Assembly (NCBI GenBank): GCA_963787375.1
Contig: CAWBCR010000013.1
Coordinates: forward strand, 310,001-374,000
Source of the DNA: CAWBCR01 sp963787375
GTDB taxonomy: Bacteria > Chloroflexota > Anaerolineae > Aggregatilineales > UBA3940
Direction of reading: 5' to 3'
Length of the DNA: 64,000 nt
The notes beneath the pieces were generated by a model, which made no database searches, was not told the DNA's origin, and worked only from the letters and a program-made list of their open reading frames with translations. The position numbers and the translations under genes are program-made. Shown here piece by piece: positions 33,719-45,773 of this stretch (position 1 is the first letter of the stretch; each line of letters starts with the position of its first letter).

Positions 33719-36700
33719 CTAGCTCGCGGCGTCGGCTGTGTCGGCGGGGGGAGCCGCCTTGTCGCCGGCGACGGGGATCGTGTAGTGGAAGGTCGAGCCC
33801 TGGCCGACCTCCGACTCGACCCAGATCGCGCCGTTGTGGCGCTCGACGAGGCTGCGGGTGATGTTCAGGCCAAGGCCGGTGCCCTGCGCCATATCCTTAC
33901 CGCGCTGGGTGCGGAAGAACTTCTGGAACAACTGCTGGAGGTCTTCCTCCGACATGCCGATGCCGGTATCACGCACCCACTGATGCACCACCTCGCGTGG
34001 CGTGCCTGTATCCTTGTCGAAGACCGTCTCGACCTTTGCGCCAACCTCGATTGTGCCGCCGTCCGGCGTGTACTTGTGCGCGTTGCTGACCAGGTTTGTT
34101 AGCACCTGTACCACGCGGGTGTGGTCGGCGAGGATGGGCGGCAGGTCGTCAGGCAGATCGACGATGAGCTTCTGATTCTTCTCGTTGATCTGGCCCTCAA
34201 GGCCGCGCAGCGTCTCGTCGAAAACGCCGTTGACGGAGATGGGCGACATCTCCAGACGCAGATGGCCGGTCTCGATGCGGGCCACGTCGGCGAGGTCGGA
34301 GACCAGGCGCGTCATGCGGTCGACGTTGGTGCGGATGGTGCCCAGGAATTGCGCCTGCATGTCGGTGACGGGGCCGACCTGACCGCCTTTGAGCAGGTCG
34401 GTGTAGCCGCGGATGGAGGTCATGGGGTTCTTCAGTTCGTGGGCGACGAACGACACGAACTCCGTCTTGGAGCGGTTAGCGTCCTGCACTTCCTGGATCA
34501 GGCGGGCGTTTTCGATAGCGACGGCGGCGTGCTCGACGAGGCGCTGCGCAAACTCGAAGTCGGAGCTGTCCAGCAGGCCGGGGATGTGGCTTTCGAGGAC
34601 CAGCGCGCCGATGGGCCGGTTGGCGCGCAGGATCGGCACGGTGATCTGCGCGGCGGTCCGCAAAGTGCTGGTCGCGACGAAATCCAGGTCGCCGCGCACG
34701 TCTTCGACAAACTCCGGCTGACCCGTACGCAGCACGCGGCCTGTGATGCCCCGATCGAGGGGCAGCGGCTTCTCCTGGTATTCCTCGGCGAACAACTCTT
34801 CGTAGCCGGCGATAGCCAGAAATCTCGAGGCCCCTGCCTTCGGCGTCGAGCATGCCCAGCATGCCCGCCGATGCCCCGGTGATGCGCAGCGCCCACTCGA
34901 GCGTGATGCGGATGACACGGTTCAATTCCAGCGTGCGGTTCAACTCGCGGTCGATGCGCTGGAGGTTCTGAAGCTCGTCGACGCGGGCGGAAAGCTCGGC
35001 GTCGGTGGCCTCGTACAGGCGGGCGTTCTCGATGGCGACGGCGGCCTGCGCGGCGAAGGTCGCCAGCAGCGAGGAGTCTTCGTCGTCAAATGGGCCGTGG
35101 TCGCGGCGGTTGATCACCTCCAGCACGCCGATGGAGCGGTCCTGGATGCGCATCGGGACGGCCAGCAGGGCCTGCGTCTGGAACTCGGTCTCGCGGTCCA
35201 CGGCGGAAAACCAGCGTTTGTCCTTGAGCACGTCATTGACGATAACCGGCGCGCCGGTTTCGGCGGCCTGGCCAACGATGCCGGTGCCGGATGGCAGCCG
35301 CGTGCCGACGAGGTCCTGCGCGCCGCCTTCGACGACGCGGAACACGATCTCGCTGGTGTTCTCATCGATGAGGAATAGCGTGCCGGCTTCGGTGCCGATA
35401 ATGTCAACCGCGGCGCGCATGATCCGGCCCAGCAGGTTCTCCAGATCGAGGGTGGACGACAGCTCCTTGCTGATCTCGTTCAGCGTGGCAAGCTGGCGGG
35501 CGCGGGTCTCGGTCTCGGTGAACAGGCGGGCCTTGTCGAGCGCGGTCGCGGCCTGATCGGCGATGGCCCAGAAGACTTTGAACTGGTCATCGGTGAAGGC
35601 AACGCCCTGTGAGAAACTGCCGACGACCATCGCACCGAGGGTGGCCCCGCCGGCGTTCAGCGGGACGCCCATCCAGCCGTAGTGGCGGGCCTGGCCGGGC
35701 TTGACACCGCGCCGGACGACCTCAGCGTTGTAGTTGTCGGTGCGGATCGGGCGACCGGTGCGCACGACTTCAGCGGCCAGCCCTTCGTCGTCGGCCCACA
35801 TCCGGCCCTCGTTCTGTTCGATGCGCTCGTCATTCTCCAGGAAGAAGGCGTAAGACAGGCCGCGCGCATCGGCGTTGTGCATGATGATGTAGAAGTTGGT
35901 GGTGTCGATCAGCTTGCTGGTCTGGGCATAGATCAGCTCCAGCAGCACGTCGGGGTCGGTGGTGAAGTTGACGGCCTGCGAGACCTGTGACAGCACGTCC
36001 AGCTCACGGACGCGGCGCTCCAGGTCGCCGATGACCTGGGCGCGCTCGACGGCCAGCGAGGCCTGCTCGGCGAGGGCCTGCACGAAGCGCAGGTCCTGAA
36101 TGGTGAAGTTCTCGCCGGAGCGCTTGTTGCCGATGGCAACCCATCCAGCGAGGCGCTCCTGGCCCTGCAGCGGGACGAGCACCGGCGTGCGCAGGATGGC
36201 TAAACGGGCGTGCTCGTCGATCAGCTCTGGCGGCAGGGTCTTGTTCAATTCGAGGAACAGCACATCGCGGGTGGTCGACAGGGCATAAGCCAGGCCCGAC
36301 TGCGCCTCGAAGCGCACGTCGGTGTCGGGCCGCGCGCCCTCGCCAGCGGCGACAAAGTCGCCGGTCTGCGGATCGCGCAGGAAGACGTAGGTGTGGGTCG
36401 GCACGACGCCTTCGCGGATCTGCTCCTTGAGCAGGCGGACGACCTCGCCCAGCCCGGCGGCGAGCGTCAGCTCGTGGCGGAACTCCGTGATGCGCTGCTG
36501 GAATTCGCCGGGCGAGCGGAAGAACAGCGCGTCGATGCGCATCTGGATCTGATCGCGGATGGGCTGGAAGCCCAGCACCAGCGCGAAGGCCAGCGCCGCG
36601 ACGAGAACCGGGTTGGTGGCGGATACCCTCGGCATGAGCGCGGCGTTGCCGATGAAGCTCAGGCCGGCGACGAGCAGCGCGTAGCCGACCGTCACGATGG

Positions 36701-37817
36701 TAGCCATGACCGAATAGGTGGCGGCAAAGCTGACCGCGCGGGTCGTATCGAGCACGGAATACTGGATGATGCTGTAAGCGATGACCAGCGGGAAGAACAG
36801 CAGGGCCAGCAGCATCCAGCCAACCGGGATGCTTGCCACGTTGAAGGCAAACAGGACGAAGGGCACAAAGGCGATCAGCGAGCCGCCGAACACCACGCGG
36901 CTCTGTTCACGCACGGAGGGCGAGGCGGCAAACACGCCGCGTACCAGCAAGGCCCCCATGAAGAAGACGATGCCGAAGCCGGCCAGATAGTACTGCCACT
37001 GCCACAATTGGGTGATGACCGGGTGCGGCATGTTGAACATCACCTGGACGACCGCCATCAGGACGAGCGTCGGCAGCAGGGGCAGCCAGCGCAGCACGGA
37101 TCGCCGCGCGACGGGCGGGGCCTCGCTGGGGAAGACCAGGCTGAAGGTCATCAAAAGGCCGCCAGCCCAGGGCACGGCAAGCGTCCACAAACGGGCGAAG
37201 GTATGGGTGGTCCACAGATCAAAGACTGCACCCAGCGAGACAGCTATCGCGACGCACAGCATCAGGAACACGCGTCCGAGGACGTGATCGCGGCGGCTGC
37301 GATACACCCACAGGCCGATGCCCAGGTACAGCAGGCCGGTAATATACGGGATCGCGAACAGGCTGAGCATCTGCGCGATGGGGACGCTGCGCAGCAGGAC
37401 CTGCACGTCGCGGGCCTGGCCATCGCTGCCGCGCACCTGTAGCCTGACCGGCTTACCGATCTCCAGCTTGCGCAGCTCGTGCACCAGGTCGGCGGGGGTG
37501 GAAACCGGAACGCCCTCGACGGACAGGACCGTATCGCCCTCGCGCAGGCTGGCGGGCGTGCCCAGCATCGGGCCGCTGTAGAAGAAGGCCGCATTGCTGA
37601 CGGCCAGGTTGGCCGACAGCGGGTATTCGAGCATGGCCCCGATGTATGGGGTCTGCATCCAGGTGACGGCCTGGAACGGGGCGACGAGGTAGACGGCGGC
37701 GGCCAGCAGCAGCATGACGACCAGCGTCACGCGGCCTACCTGGTCGATGGCCTGGCGCTGGCGAACCTGCTGGCCAAAGGCGTCGTGCGTTTTGGCGACG
37801 GTAGTAACAGCACTCAT
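33719..37817 (-). CDS. Very large PDZ / four-GAF sensor histidine kinase, one frameshift
   Basis: About 1366 residues. After one N-terminal membrane helix comes a PDZ-like segment (about 85-150, LREGDTVLSVEGVPVSTPADLVHEL), then six to eight membrane helices to about residue 430. Four successive GAF domains follow: FVFLRDPQTGDFV region; IIMHNADARGLSYAFF; AGTLFLIDENTSEIVF with VLEVINRRDHGPFDDED; and the fourth ending VLESHIPGLLDSSDFEFA. Then a HisKA H-box FVAHELKNPMTSIRGY and an HATPase domain (NLVSNAHKYTPDGG, DTGIGM, GTGLGLNI). A shift near 34826, inside GAF4, breaks the frame. It has no receiver domain. A TAGAAT box lies at 37902. It is a plausible partner for the orphan receiver at 6 kb. Confidence 0.88.
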
Positions 37818-37901
37818 GGAGTACCTCTAAGCTGGCCTGATTCGCGATGCGTGACGATATCGGCGTGAAGCCGACCGAATGTCTCGAAAATGCGTTGAGT
37901 C

Positions 37902-37907
37902 ATTCTA
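37902..37907 (-). promoter_or_regulatory. -10 element TAGAAT of the sensor kinase gene
   Basis: TAGAAT on the minus strand about 85 bases before ATG 37817. GAGGTACTCC precedes the start codon. No good -35. Confidence 0.45.
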
Positions 37908-37995
37908 CCACAGTGAAGAATCACGCGCCACGCGCCCCGCAAGTGCCCCGGGGTAGGCCGGGGTAGGGTGGCGCACACGGGGCCCGGCAGCGCGT

Positions 37996-38025
37996 TTGAC
38001 ATCGGGGCGGGACGCGTGGTAGGAT
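37996..38025 (+). promoter_or_regulatory. Sigma70-type promoter of hrcA
   Basis: TTGACA (37996-38001) and TAGGAT (38020-38025), 18-base spacing, ending 16 bases before the CIRCE operator. Confidence 0.85.
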
Positions 38026-38040
38026 TACAGAATGGATGGT

Positions 38041-38067
38041 TTAGCACTCTCGGGTCGAGAGTGCTAA
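38041..38067 (+). promoter_or_regulatory. CIRCE operator (HrcA binding site)
   Basis: TTAGCACTC-N9-GAGTGCTAA, a perfect match to the CIRCE consensus including the 9-base spacer. It lies between the promoter and the hrcA start codon, where HrcA would block transcription under normal conditions and be released on heat shock. Confidence 0.97.
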
Positions 38068-38083
38068 TTGGGAGTCAGCAAAC

Positions 38084-39187
38084 GTGACAGAGTTGTCAAA
38101 ACGGCAGGAAACGATACTCGGGCTGATCGTGCGCGAGTACGTCCAGACGCCCATCCCGGTGGGCAGCAAGTCGCTGGTCGACAGCTACGGACTGAACGTC
38201 AGCCCGGCGACCGTGCGCAACGAAATGGCCGTGCTGGAAGAAGCCGGGTTCATCTACGCGCCGCATACTTCAGCGGGCCGCGTGCCGACCGAGGCCGGCT
38301 ACCGCTACTTCGTGCAGAAGCTCATCGGCGACACAGACCTGACGTCCGCCGAGCAGCGTATGATCCGCCACCAGTTCCACCAGACACGCTTTGACATCGA
38401 GCAGTGGATGCGGCTGGCGGCGTCAGTGCTGGCCAACACGGCGCGCAGCGCGTCGATGGTGACCGCACCGCTATCGACGGAAACGCACTTCCGGCACGTC
38501 GAATTGATCAGCACACAGGGGCGGCTGGTGCTGATGGTGCTGGTGCTGGAAGGCGGCGACGTGCGACAGCAGATGCTGACGCTGGCCGAGCCGGTGGAAC
38601 AGGACGCGTTGAGCGATGCCGCAGGGCGGATTAACACCGTGTGCGACGACCGGCGCGCGGAGCAGATCCGGCGTGAAGCGGCTCGCCAGCCGACGCTCGA
38701 ACAGGAGATCATGACGCTGGTGGCCGACCTGATGGATCAGACCGACCGGCAAATGCAGGTAGTGCATTACGACGGGCTGATCAATATCCTCGACCCGGCC
38801 CACCTGATGGAGCGCATGGATGTGACCGATCCGCAGCAACGCGAAGACATGACGCGGTCGCTGGCAGAGGTAGATGGGACCGGGGCGCGGCAAACACTGC
38901 ATCTGCTTGAAGAGCAGAGCCTGCTCGAAGAAATCCTATCCGAGGCGCTGGCGCCGGGCGTGCAGGGCGTGCAGGTGATGATCGCCGGGGAAGGGCGCTG
39001 GGAGGAACTGAGCCACACCAGCATGGTGCTGGCCCGCTACGGCGTGCAGGGCCAGGCGACCGGCGCGCTGGGCGTGCTGGGCCCCACGCGGCTGCATTAT
39101 GGGCGCGCGATCTCAGCGGTGCGGTACGTGTCGGGGCTGATGACCGACATGCTGTTCGAGCTTTACGGCGGCGAAGGCGGCGGGTAG
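38084..39187 (+). CDS. hrcA: Heat-inducible transcription repressor HrcA
   Basis: 367 residues from GTG 38084. An N-terminal winged helix (KRQETILGLIVREYVQTPIPVGSKSLV, VSPATVRNEMAVLEEAGFI, HTSAGRVPTEAGYRYFV) leads to a GAF-like dimerisation domain and a C-terminal segment containing the short VRYVSGLMTDML motif. HrcA binds CIRCE and shuts off dnaK/groE operons; here the operator stands at its own promoter, giving autoregulation. grpE and dnaK follow in the same direction, but grpE has its own TACAAT box, so the cluster may be more than one transcript. No groEL is in the window. Confidence 0.97.
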   Translation: MTELSKRQETILGLIVREYVQTPIPVGSKSLVDSYGLNVSPATVRNEMAVLEEAGFIYAPHTSAGRVPTEAGYRYFVQKLIGDTDLTSAEQRMIRHQFHQTRFDIEQWMRLAASVLANTARSASMVTAPLSTETHFRHVELISTQGRLVLMVLVLEGGDVRQQMLTLAEPVEQDALSDAAGRINTVCDDRRAEQIRREAARQPTLEQEIMTLVADLMDQTDRQMQVVHYDGLINILDPAHLMERMDVTDPQQREDMTRSLAEVDGTGARQTLHLLEEQSLLEEILSEALAPGVQGVQVMIAGEGRWEELSHTSMVLARYGVQGQATGALGVLGPTRLHYGRAISAVRYVSGLMTDMLFELYGGEGGG

Positions 39188-39250
39188 GTAACAGCCTATG
39201 GCTGATGGCTTATGGCCGTCCCGGACGGGTCTGTCTGAAATGGGCCGTAA
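39188..39250. repeat. Short direct repeats (GGCTGATGGCTTATGGC type)
   Basis: An element of the form 'agcctatggctgatggcttatgg' lies just after hrcA; related words (GGCCTATCG, CAGATGGCTTATGGC) occur near 49190-49222. This is a low-complexity dispersed motif. Confidence 0.55.
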
Positions 39251-39300
39251 GAGATGCATCAGAATGGGCGACCTCTAACGCAACTCTAACAGCCGCCGGG

Positions 39301-39306
39301 TACAAT
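39301..39306 (+). promoter_or_regulatory. -10 element TACAAT before grpE
   Basis: TACAAT 69 bases upstream of the grpE GTG, with weak -35. Confidence 0.4.
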
Positions 39307-39374
39307 CCCACATGTAATGCAATGGCATGGCATGCGCCACGCCCGGAAACGACAGAAACGAGGGAAACCGATTG

Positions 39375-39905
39375 GTGAGTGACGAGCAGGCAGTCGGAAA
39401 GCCGGACGGCAACGTACCGGAAGACGAACCGCAGCCCGAAGAGATAATCGACCCGGCGGCCCAGCTTGAGGTGGCGCAGGCTCAGGTGGCAGAGTACCTG
39501 GACGGCTGGCAGCGCGCACGCGCCGAACTGGCCAACTACAAGAAGCGCATTGACCGCGAGCGGGCCGAGCTGGAGTCGATGCTGCGCAGCGACACGATCA
39601 AGCGGCTGCTGCCGGTGCTCGACGACTTCGACCGGGCGATGGACAACATGCCCGAAGATATCGCCGGGCGCGAGTGGGTGGAAGGTGTCGCGCTGATCTA
39701 CCGCAAATTGCAGGGTCAGCTCATCGAGATGGGCGTCAGCGAAATTGAGGCGCTCGGCCAGCCGTTCGACCCGACGCAGCACGAGGCCGTGATGCAGCGC
39801 GCGGTGCCGAACGTGGAGTCCGGGCATGTGGCCGAGGTGCTGCGCAAAGGCTACATGATCAAGGACTGGGTGCTGCGGCCCGCCATGGTGGTCGTGGCCG
39901 AGTAA
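39375..39905 (+). CDS. grpE: Nucleotide exchange factor GrpE
   Basis: 176 residues from GTG 39375. An acidic, disordered N-terminus (about 1-30) is followed by the long coiled-coil helix (AQVAEYLDGWQRARAELANYKKRIDRERAEL) and the DnaK-binding beta domain (GVSEIEALGQPFDPTQHEAVMQ and YMIKDWVLRPAMVVVA). It releases ADP from DnaK. TTG 39372 is an alternative start. The gap of 80 bases to dnaK holds no CIRCE; it has only weak promoter-like sequence. Confidence 0.95.
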   Translation: MSDEQAVGKPDGNVPEDEPQPEEIIDPAAQLEVAQAQVAEYLDGWQRARAELANYKKRIDRERAELESMLRSDTIKRLLPVLDDFDRAMDNMPEDIAGREWVEGVALIYRKLQGQLIEMGVSEIEALGQPFDPTQHEAVMQRAVPNVESGHVAEVLRKGYMIKDWVLRPAMVVVAE

Positions 39906-39985
39906 GATGGACTTATCGAATTATCGTGGATAGCACACGCAATCAACAGCAATACTAGACTGCGAAGAGGGAGATAGAGAAGCAT

Positions 39986-41871
<1,886 letters not shown>

Positions 41872-41897
41872 TCGCCTGCCCTACCGGGAATCGGGGA

Positions 41898-41930
41898 GGG
41901 GCCAGTATCGCAAGGTGCTGGTCCCTTTTG
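41898..41930 (+). terminator. Intrinsic terminator after dnaK
   Basis: The stem GGGGCCAG/CTGGTCCC (one G-T) with a 12-base loop, followed by TTTTG. It separates dnaK from dnaJ. Confidence 0.75.
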
Positions 41931-42004
41931 TGTTGGGGCCCACACCCCGGCCTCTCTCCGCGAACTGTGCGGGGCAAAACTAGAAGGCGGGGGCGGTTAC
42001 GCGT

Positions 42005-42010
42005 TACAAT
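42005..42010 (+). promoter_or_regulatory. -10 element TACAAT before dnaJ
   Basis: TACAAT 61 bases upstream of the dnaJ ATG, downstream of the dnaK terminator. This supports separate transcription of dnaJ; no CIRCE is present here. Confidence 0.5.
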
Positions 42011-42071
42011 ACGTTTCTCAAAAGGGGCGGCTGCCCTGCACGCGATTGATAGACTGGTGAAATAAGTCTCT

Positions 42072-43229
42072 ATGGCAAACAGGCGAGATTATTATGAGAC
42101 GCTGGGCGTCCCACGGGGCGCATCGGCGGAGGATATCAAGAAGGCGTTCCGCCGCAAAGCGCGCGAGCTCCATCCTGACGTCAACCCAGACCCCAAAGCA
42201 ACCGAACAGTTCAAGGAGGTCAACGAGGCCTACGAGGTGCTGAGCGATCAGCAGAAGCGGGCCGCATACGACCGTTTCGGGCACGCAGGGGTCAACGGCG
42301 GCGCCGGCGGCGACCCCTTCGCGGGGTTCGGTGGCTTTGGCGATATCTTCGACGAGTTCTTCGGCAATGCCTATCGGAGTGCCAGCCGCGGAAACCGCCG
42401 CACGCCGCGCCGCGGGCAGGACCTCCAATACCGGCTGACCATCGATTTCGAAGAAGCGATCTTCGGCACCGAGAAGAAGATCGAGTTCGAGCGCACGGCG
42501 ACCTGCCCGGTGTGCAATGGGTCGCGGGCCGAGCCGGGCACCAGCCCCAGCCGCTGCCCGACGTGCAACGGCGCTGGCGAGGTGCGCAACATCCGGCAGA
42601 CGTTCCTGGGGCAGATGGTCAATATCGCCATTTGCCCGGAATGCCAGGGCACGGGCGAGGTCGTGACGACGCCGTGCAAGCACTGCGGCGGTCGCGGCCA
42701 GGTGCGCGAGATGCGGTCGATCAAGGTGATCGTGCCGGCGGGCGTCGACCAGGGGACACCGATTCAGCTCAGGGGCGAGGGCGAGCCAGGGACGTTCGGC
42801 GGGCAGCCGGGCAACCTGTACATCCTGATCTCGGTGCGGCCGCACCAGTTCTTCCGCCGCCGCGACGATAACCTGAACATCAAGTTGCAGATCAACGTGG
42901 CGCAGGCCGCGCTAGGCTACCGGATGGACGTGCCGATCCTGACGGCGGAAGGCCAGTCGACCGCCGAACTGAATATCCCGCCGGGGACGCAGTCGGGGCA
43001 GGTGTTCGAGATTAAGGGGCGCGGCGTGCCGCGCCTGCGGCGCGATGGTACTCACACCGGCCAGGGTGACCTCGAAGTGATGGTCGAGGTTGAGATCCCC
43101 CGACGGCTGACTGCCGAGCAGCGCGAGCTGTTTGCACAGCTGAGCGCGACGCTGGGCGAGGCCGTCATCCCACCGGCCAACGAGAAGGGCTTCTTCGAGC
43201 GCGTGCTCGACTGGCTGGGCGGGGAGTAG
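42072..43229 (+). CDS. dnaJ: Chaperone DnaJ (Hsp40, type I)
   Basis: 385 residues. The J domain has the HPD motif at 34-36, followed by a Gly/Phe region (GGDPFAGFGGFGDIFDEFFG). Four zinc motifs follow: CPVCNGSRAEPG, CPTCNGAGEV, CPECQGTGEV and CKHCGGRGQV. The first is atypical: its CxxCxGxG has Ser-Arg in place of Gly. The C-terminal substrate domain ends with GFFERVLDWLGGE. It stimulates DnaK. It follows dnaK with an intervening terminator and -10 box. Confidence 0.97.
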   Translation: MANRRDYYETLGVPRGASAEDIKKAFRRKARELHPDVNPDPKATEQFKEVNEAYEVLSDQQKRAAYDRFGHAGVNGGAGGDPFAGFGGFGDIFDEFFGNAYRSASRGNRRTPRRGQDLQYRLTIDFEEAIFGTEKKIEFERTATCPVCNGSRAEPGTSPSRCPTCNGAGEVRNIRQTFLGQMVNIAICPECQGTGEVVTTPCKHCGGRGQVREMRSIKVIVPAGVDQGTPIQLRGEGEPGTFGGQPGNLYILISVRPHQFFRRRDDNLNIKLQINVAQAALGYRMDVPILTAEGQSTAELNIPPGTQSGQVFEIKGRGVPRLRRDGTHTGQGDLEVMVEVEIPRRLTAEQRELFAQLSATLGEAVIPPANEKGFFERVLDWLGGE

Positions 43230-43235
43230 GGGGAT

Positions 43236-43268
43236 TTCACCGCAAAGGCGCAAAGGACGCAAAGGAAG
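43236..43268 (+). repeat. A-type purine-rich repeat copy
   Basis: An A-type copy (TTCACCGCAAAGG...) between dnaJ and prmA; plus orientation. It is the last copy of this family in the window. Confidence 0.85.
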
Positions 43269-43337
43269 AACCCACGAAGCAATATCCTCACAATGCGCCG
43301 GCACTTGTAGAGACAGCTACAGGGGAATGAGCCCGTC

Positions 43338-44252
43338 ATGACGGATTGGATCGAGATCGCGGTGAGCGTGGACGGCGAGGGTGCGGAGGCAGTCGCCGAC
43401 GTGCTGAGCCGCTACGTGAACCAGGGGGTGAGCATCGAGCAGGTCATCCCGGGCGAGGCGTGGCCCGACGAGCCGCTTCCGGATGGCCCGCTGCTGGTGC
43501 GCGGCTACATCCCCAACAATTCGCAGGTTGAGGAGACACGCCAGAAGATCGTGGATGGGTTGCACTACCTGAGCCGGCTGTACCCGGCCATCCCCGCTCC
43601 GGCATTCAAAACGGTGCATGACGAAGACTGGGCCGACGCCTGGAAGAAGAACTACCACCCGATCCGCGTCGGCAAGCGCATCCTGATCAAGCCCGCGTGG
43701 GCTGAGGCGGATATCCAGCCCGACGACGTGCTGATCGAAATGGACCCCGGCATGGCGTTTGGAACAGGCACGCACCCCACCACGCAACTATGCCTTCAGG
43801 CCTGTGAGTGGTTCTGCCGGGGCGCGACGACGATGGTCGACCTGGGGACCGGGTCGGGCGTGCTGGCGATTGCAGCGGCCAAGCTGGGTTGCTACCACGT
43901 GCTGGGGCTGGACATTGACGAGCTGGCGGTCAAAGTGGCGCAGGAGAACGTCGAACGGAACGGCGTGGCCGACAAGGTGCAGATCGTGCACGGCACGATT
44001 TCGAGCCTGCAAACGACGGGCCGCCACTTCGACCTGGGCATGGCGAACCTGACCGCGAAGATCATCCTTGAGCTGGCCCCGCAGGGCTTGCAGCACGCGA
44101 TCTATCCCTATGGCCGGTTCGTGTTTTCAGGTATCATCGACGAGCAGGCAGAAGAGGTCATCGCAGCGCTGAATCGGATCGACCTGGCGCTGATGGGCCA
44201 GCGCCAGATGGGTGACTGGGTCATGCTGATCACGCAGCGGCGCGAGCCGTAG
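43338..44252 (+). CDS. prmA: Ribosomal protein L11 methyltransferase
   Basis: 304 residues. The N-terminal substrate-recognition domain is followed by a SAM-binding core: EMDPGMAFGTGTHPTTQLCL, VDLGTGSGVLAIAAAKLG, and the catalytic-loop segment ANLTAKIILELAP (NxxA/T, slightly divergent from the usual NILA). PrmA trimethylates lysines and the N-terminus of ribosomal protein L11. It starts at ATG 43338. A phosphotransferase gene begins eight bases after its stop. Confidence 0.93.
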   Translation: MTDWIEIAVSVDGEGAEAVADVLSRYVNQGVSIEQVIPGEAWPDEPLPDGPLLVRGYIPNNSQVEETRQKIVDGLHYLSRLYPAIPAPAFKTVHDEDWADAWKKNYHPIRVGKRILIKPAWAEADIQPDDVLIEMDPGMAFGTGTHPTTQLCLQACEWFCRGATTMVDLGTGSGVLAIAAAKLGCYHVLGLDIDELAVKVAQENVERNGVADKVQIVHGTISSLQTTGRHFDLGMANLTAKIILELAPQGLQHAIYPYGRFVFSGIIDEQAEEVIAALNRIDLALMGQRQMGDWVMLITQRREP

Positions 44253-44260
44253 CCGGCGCG

Positions 44261-45343
44261 ATGGCTAAAGACCAGACGCCGGGCCGCTCGAGCCGGACGC
44301 AGCGGCTGCCGGCCAGCCCTGAGATGCTGGTCGAGCTGCTGCGCGAGCTGGGCATCAAGCCCGAGGGGCGGCTGCGCTTCAGGCTGGTGAGCCGCTGGGC
44401 CGCCAAACACGTGTGGCGCGTCGACGTGAACCGGCATCCGTGGGCGTACGTGCGCTACCTGCTGGGCGAAGCCGAGCAATATCCTGAGCGCTGGCGGCAC
44501 CTGCGTTTCGGGACGCTGCTGCATGAGGCGCGGATCGGGCCGAGGGTGCTGGGTATCACGCCGCAGAGCAAGGCGCTGGGCGGGCGCGCGGCCATTGTCG
44601 AGGCGGCGCTGGCGGAGATCGACCGCGACTCGCTCGAAGCACGGGCGGTCGAGGTGATTGCGCTGTTCGTGCGGCTGCATTCGTGTGGGCCGCTGCTGGA
44701 GGCGCTGTCTGAGGGGCTGTCTGAAGGCGACCGCGAGCGGTTGCAGCCGCTCGCGCGGTTGTTCGCCGAGACGCGCGAGCGGTGGTTCGAAGCCGTGATG
44801 GCCCGCTGGCTGGAGGTCGGGCTGACGGAAATCCAGGCGGCGACGGACATCGTGCACGAGCTGGTGAACCGCATCGAGGTGCTGGGCGGTGACCGCGAAG
44901 TAGGGATCATCGTGCCGGTGCATGGCGATCCGAACCACGGCAATTTTATGGTCAACCGGCAGGGCTCGCTGCGCATGATCGATTTCGAAGAACTGGCGCT
45001 CAACAACCCGGTGGCCGACCTGGGCATGTTCCTGACGTGGTATGTCGACAAGGACCAGCACCGCGATCTGCTGACACACTATCCGCTGATGAAACCCGAC
45101 GAGATGCTGGAGCGGATGCGGGTGTGGGTGCCGTTGCGCTACCTGGGGATTGCGGCGCACTGGGCGGCGCGGCTGACGCGCGCCCGCGACGAAGAGGCGT
45201 GGGTCTTCGCAGCAGAGTCGGTGGAGGAGTGGCTGCGCGGGGCCGCCGAACTGGTGTTCGACGGGGCCGTGCCCGACGACATGGACGCGGCGCTGACCGG
45301 CCTGAGGGACGACCTGCTGGCGGAGTGGGTCGAAAGCGAGTGA
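44261..45343 (+). CDS. Aminoglycoside/choline-type phosphotransferase family protein
   Basis: 360 residues. The protein-kinase-like fold of the APH/CHK group is marked by HGDPNHGNFMV (catalytic loop, HGDxxxxN) near residue 228 and IDFEELALNNPVADLG (metal-binding DFE). The N-terminal lobe contains the conserved Gly-poor nucleotide region (HVWRVDVNRHPWAYVRYLL). Substrate unknown; similar proteins act on small hydroxylated compounds such as choline, maltose or homoserine rather than drugs. It follows prmA closely, so they may be co-transcribed, and a strong terminator follows. Confidence 0.85.
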   Translation: MAKDQTPGRSSRTQRLPASPEMLVELLRELGIKPEGRLRFRLVSRWAAKHVWRVDVNRHPWAYVRYLLGEAEQYPERWRHLRFGTLLHEARIGPRVLGITPQSKALGGRAAIVEAALAEIDRDSLEARAVEVIALFVRLHSCGPLLEALSEGLSEGDRERLQPLARLFAETRERWFEAVMARWLEVGLTEIQAATDIVHELVNRIEVLGGDREVGIIVPVHGDPNHGNFMVNRQGSLRMIDFEELALNNPVADLGMFLTWYVDKDQHRDLLTHYPLMKPDEMLERMRVWVPLRYLGIAAHWAARLTRARDEEAWVFAAESVEEWLRGAAELVFDGAVPDDMDAALTGLRDDLLAEWVESE

Positions 45344-45366
45344 CCGCAGCAGGCGCGGAGAAACAG

Positions 45367-45395
45367 AAAACTGGCGTGATGCGCCAGTTTTGCGT
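45367..45395 (+). terminator. Bidirectional intrinsic terminator
   Basis: A perfect 10-bp stem AAAACTGGCG/CGCCAGTTTT (45367-45391), with A-rich left arm and T-rich right arm. It lies between the converging phosphotransferase and infA genes. Confidence 0.9.
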
Positions 45396-45459
45396 TTAAT
45401 TGCGATATTGCCAGAGGACGAGCACGACAGCCGGTCGAGGGTCTCTGCCGGCGGACGGG

Positions 45460-45723
45460 CTAGTGGTCTTCGGTCTCGCCTTCTTCAGGCTCGCCGGGGC
45501 CGCGCTTCTTGTAGCGGTAGGTGATGCGCCCCTTTTCGAGGTCGTACGGCGATAATTCCACGCGCACGCGGTCACCGAGCAGAATGCGGATGTAGTACTT
45601 CCGCATCTTGCCAGACAGATAAGCCAGCACTCCATGACCGTCATCCAGCTCAACCCGGAACATCATGCCGGGCAGCGCCTCGATGACTGTCCCCTCAACT
45701 TCGATCTTATCCTTGGAACCCAT
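45460..45723 (-). CDS. infA: Translation initiation factor IF-1
   Basis: 87 residues from ATG 45723 (MGSKDKIEVEGTVIEALPGMMFRVEL). The S1-like OB fold includes VLAYLSGKMRKYYIRILLGDRVRVELSPYDLEKGRITYRYK, which matches IF-1 throughout. There is an extended acidic tail (GEPEEGETEDH) of about 12 residues beyond the usual 72-75. It occurs here with rpsU rather than in the rpl/rps operon where infA is often found. GGAACG-type purines stand upstream. Confidence 0.95.
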   Translation of the reverse strand: MGSKDKIEVEGTVIEALPGMMFRVELDDGHGVLAYLSGKMRKYYIRILLGDRVRVELSPYDLEKGRITYRYKKRGPGEPEEGETEDH

Positions 45724-45773
45724 GTGGTCCTTTCGTTCCAATCCCGCGAGCCGCGCACGCGGCTGCCCGCAGC

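Noticed and set aside
36210..37442. A 410-residue plus-strand frame
   Set aside because: It lies opposite the sensor kinase and has the Gln/His/Asp-rich composition typical of antisense frames.
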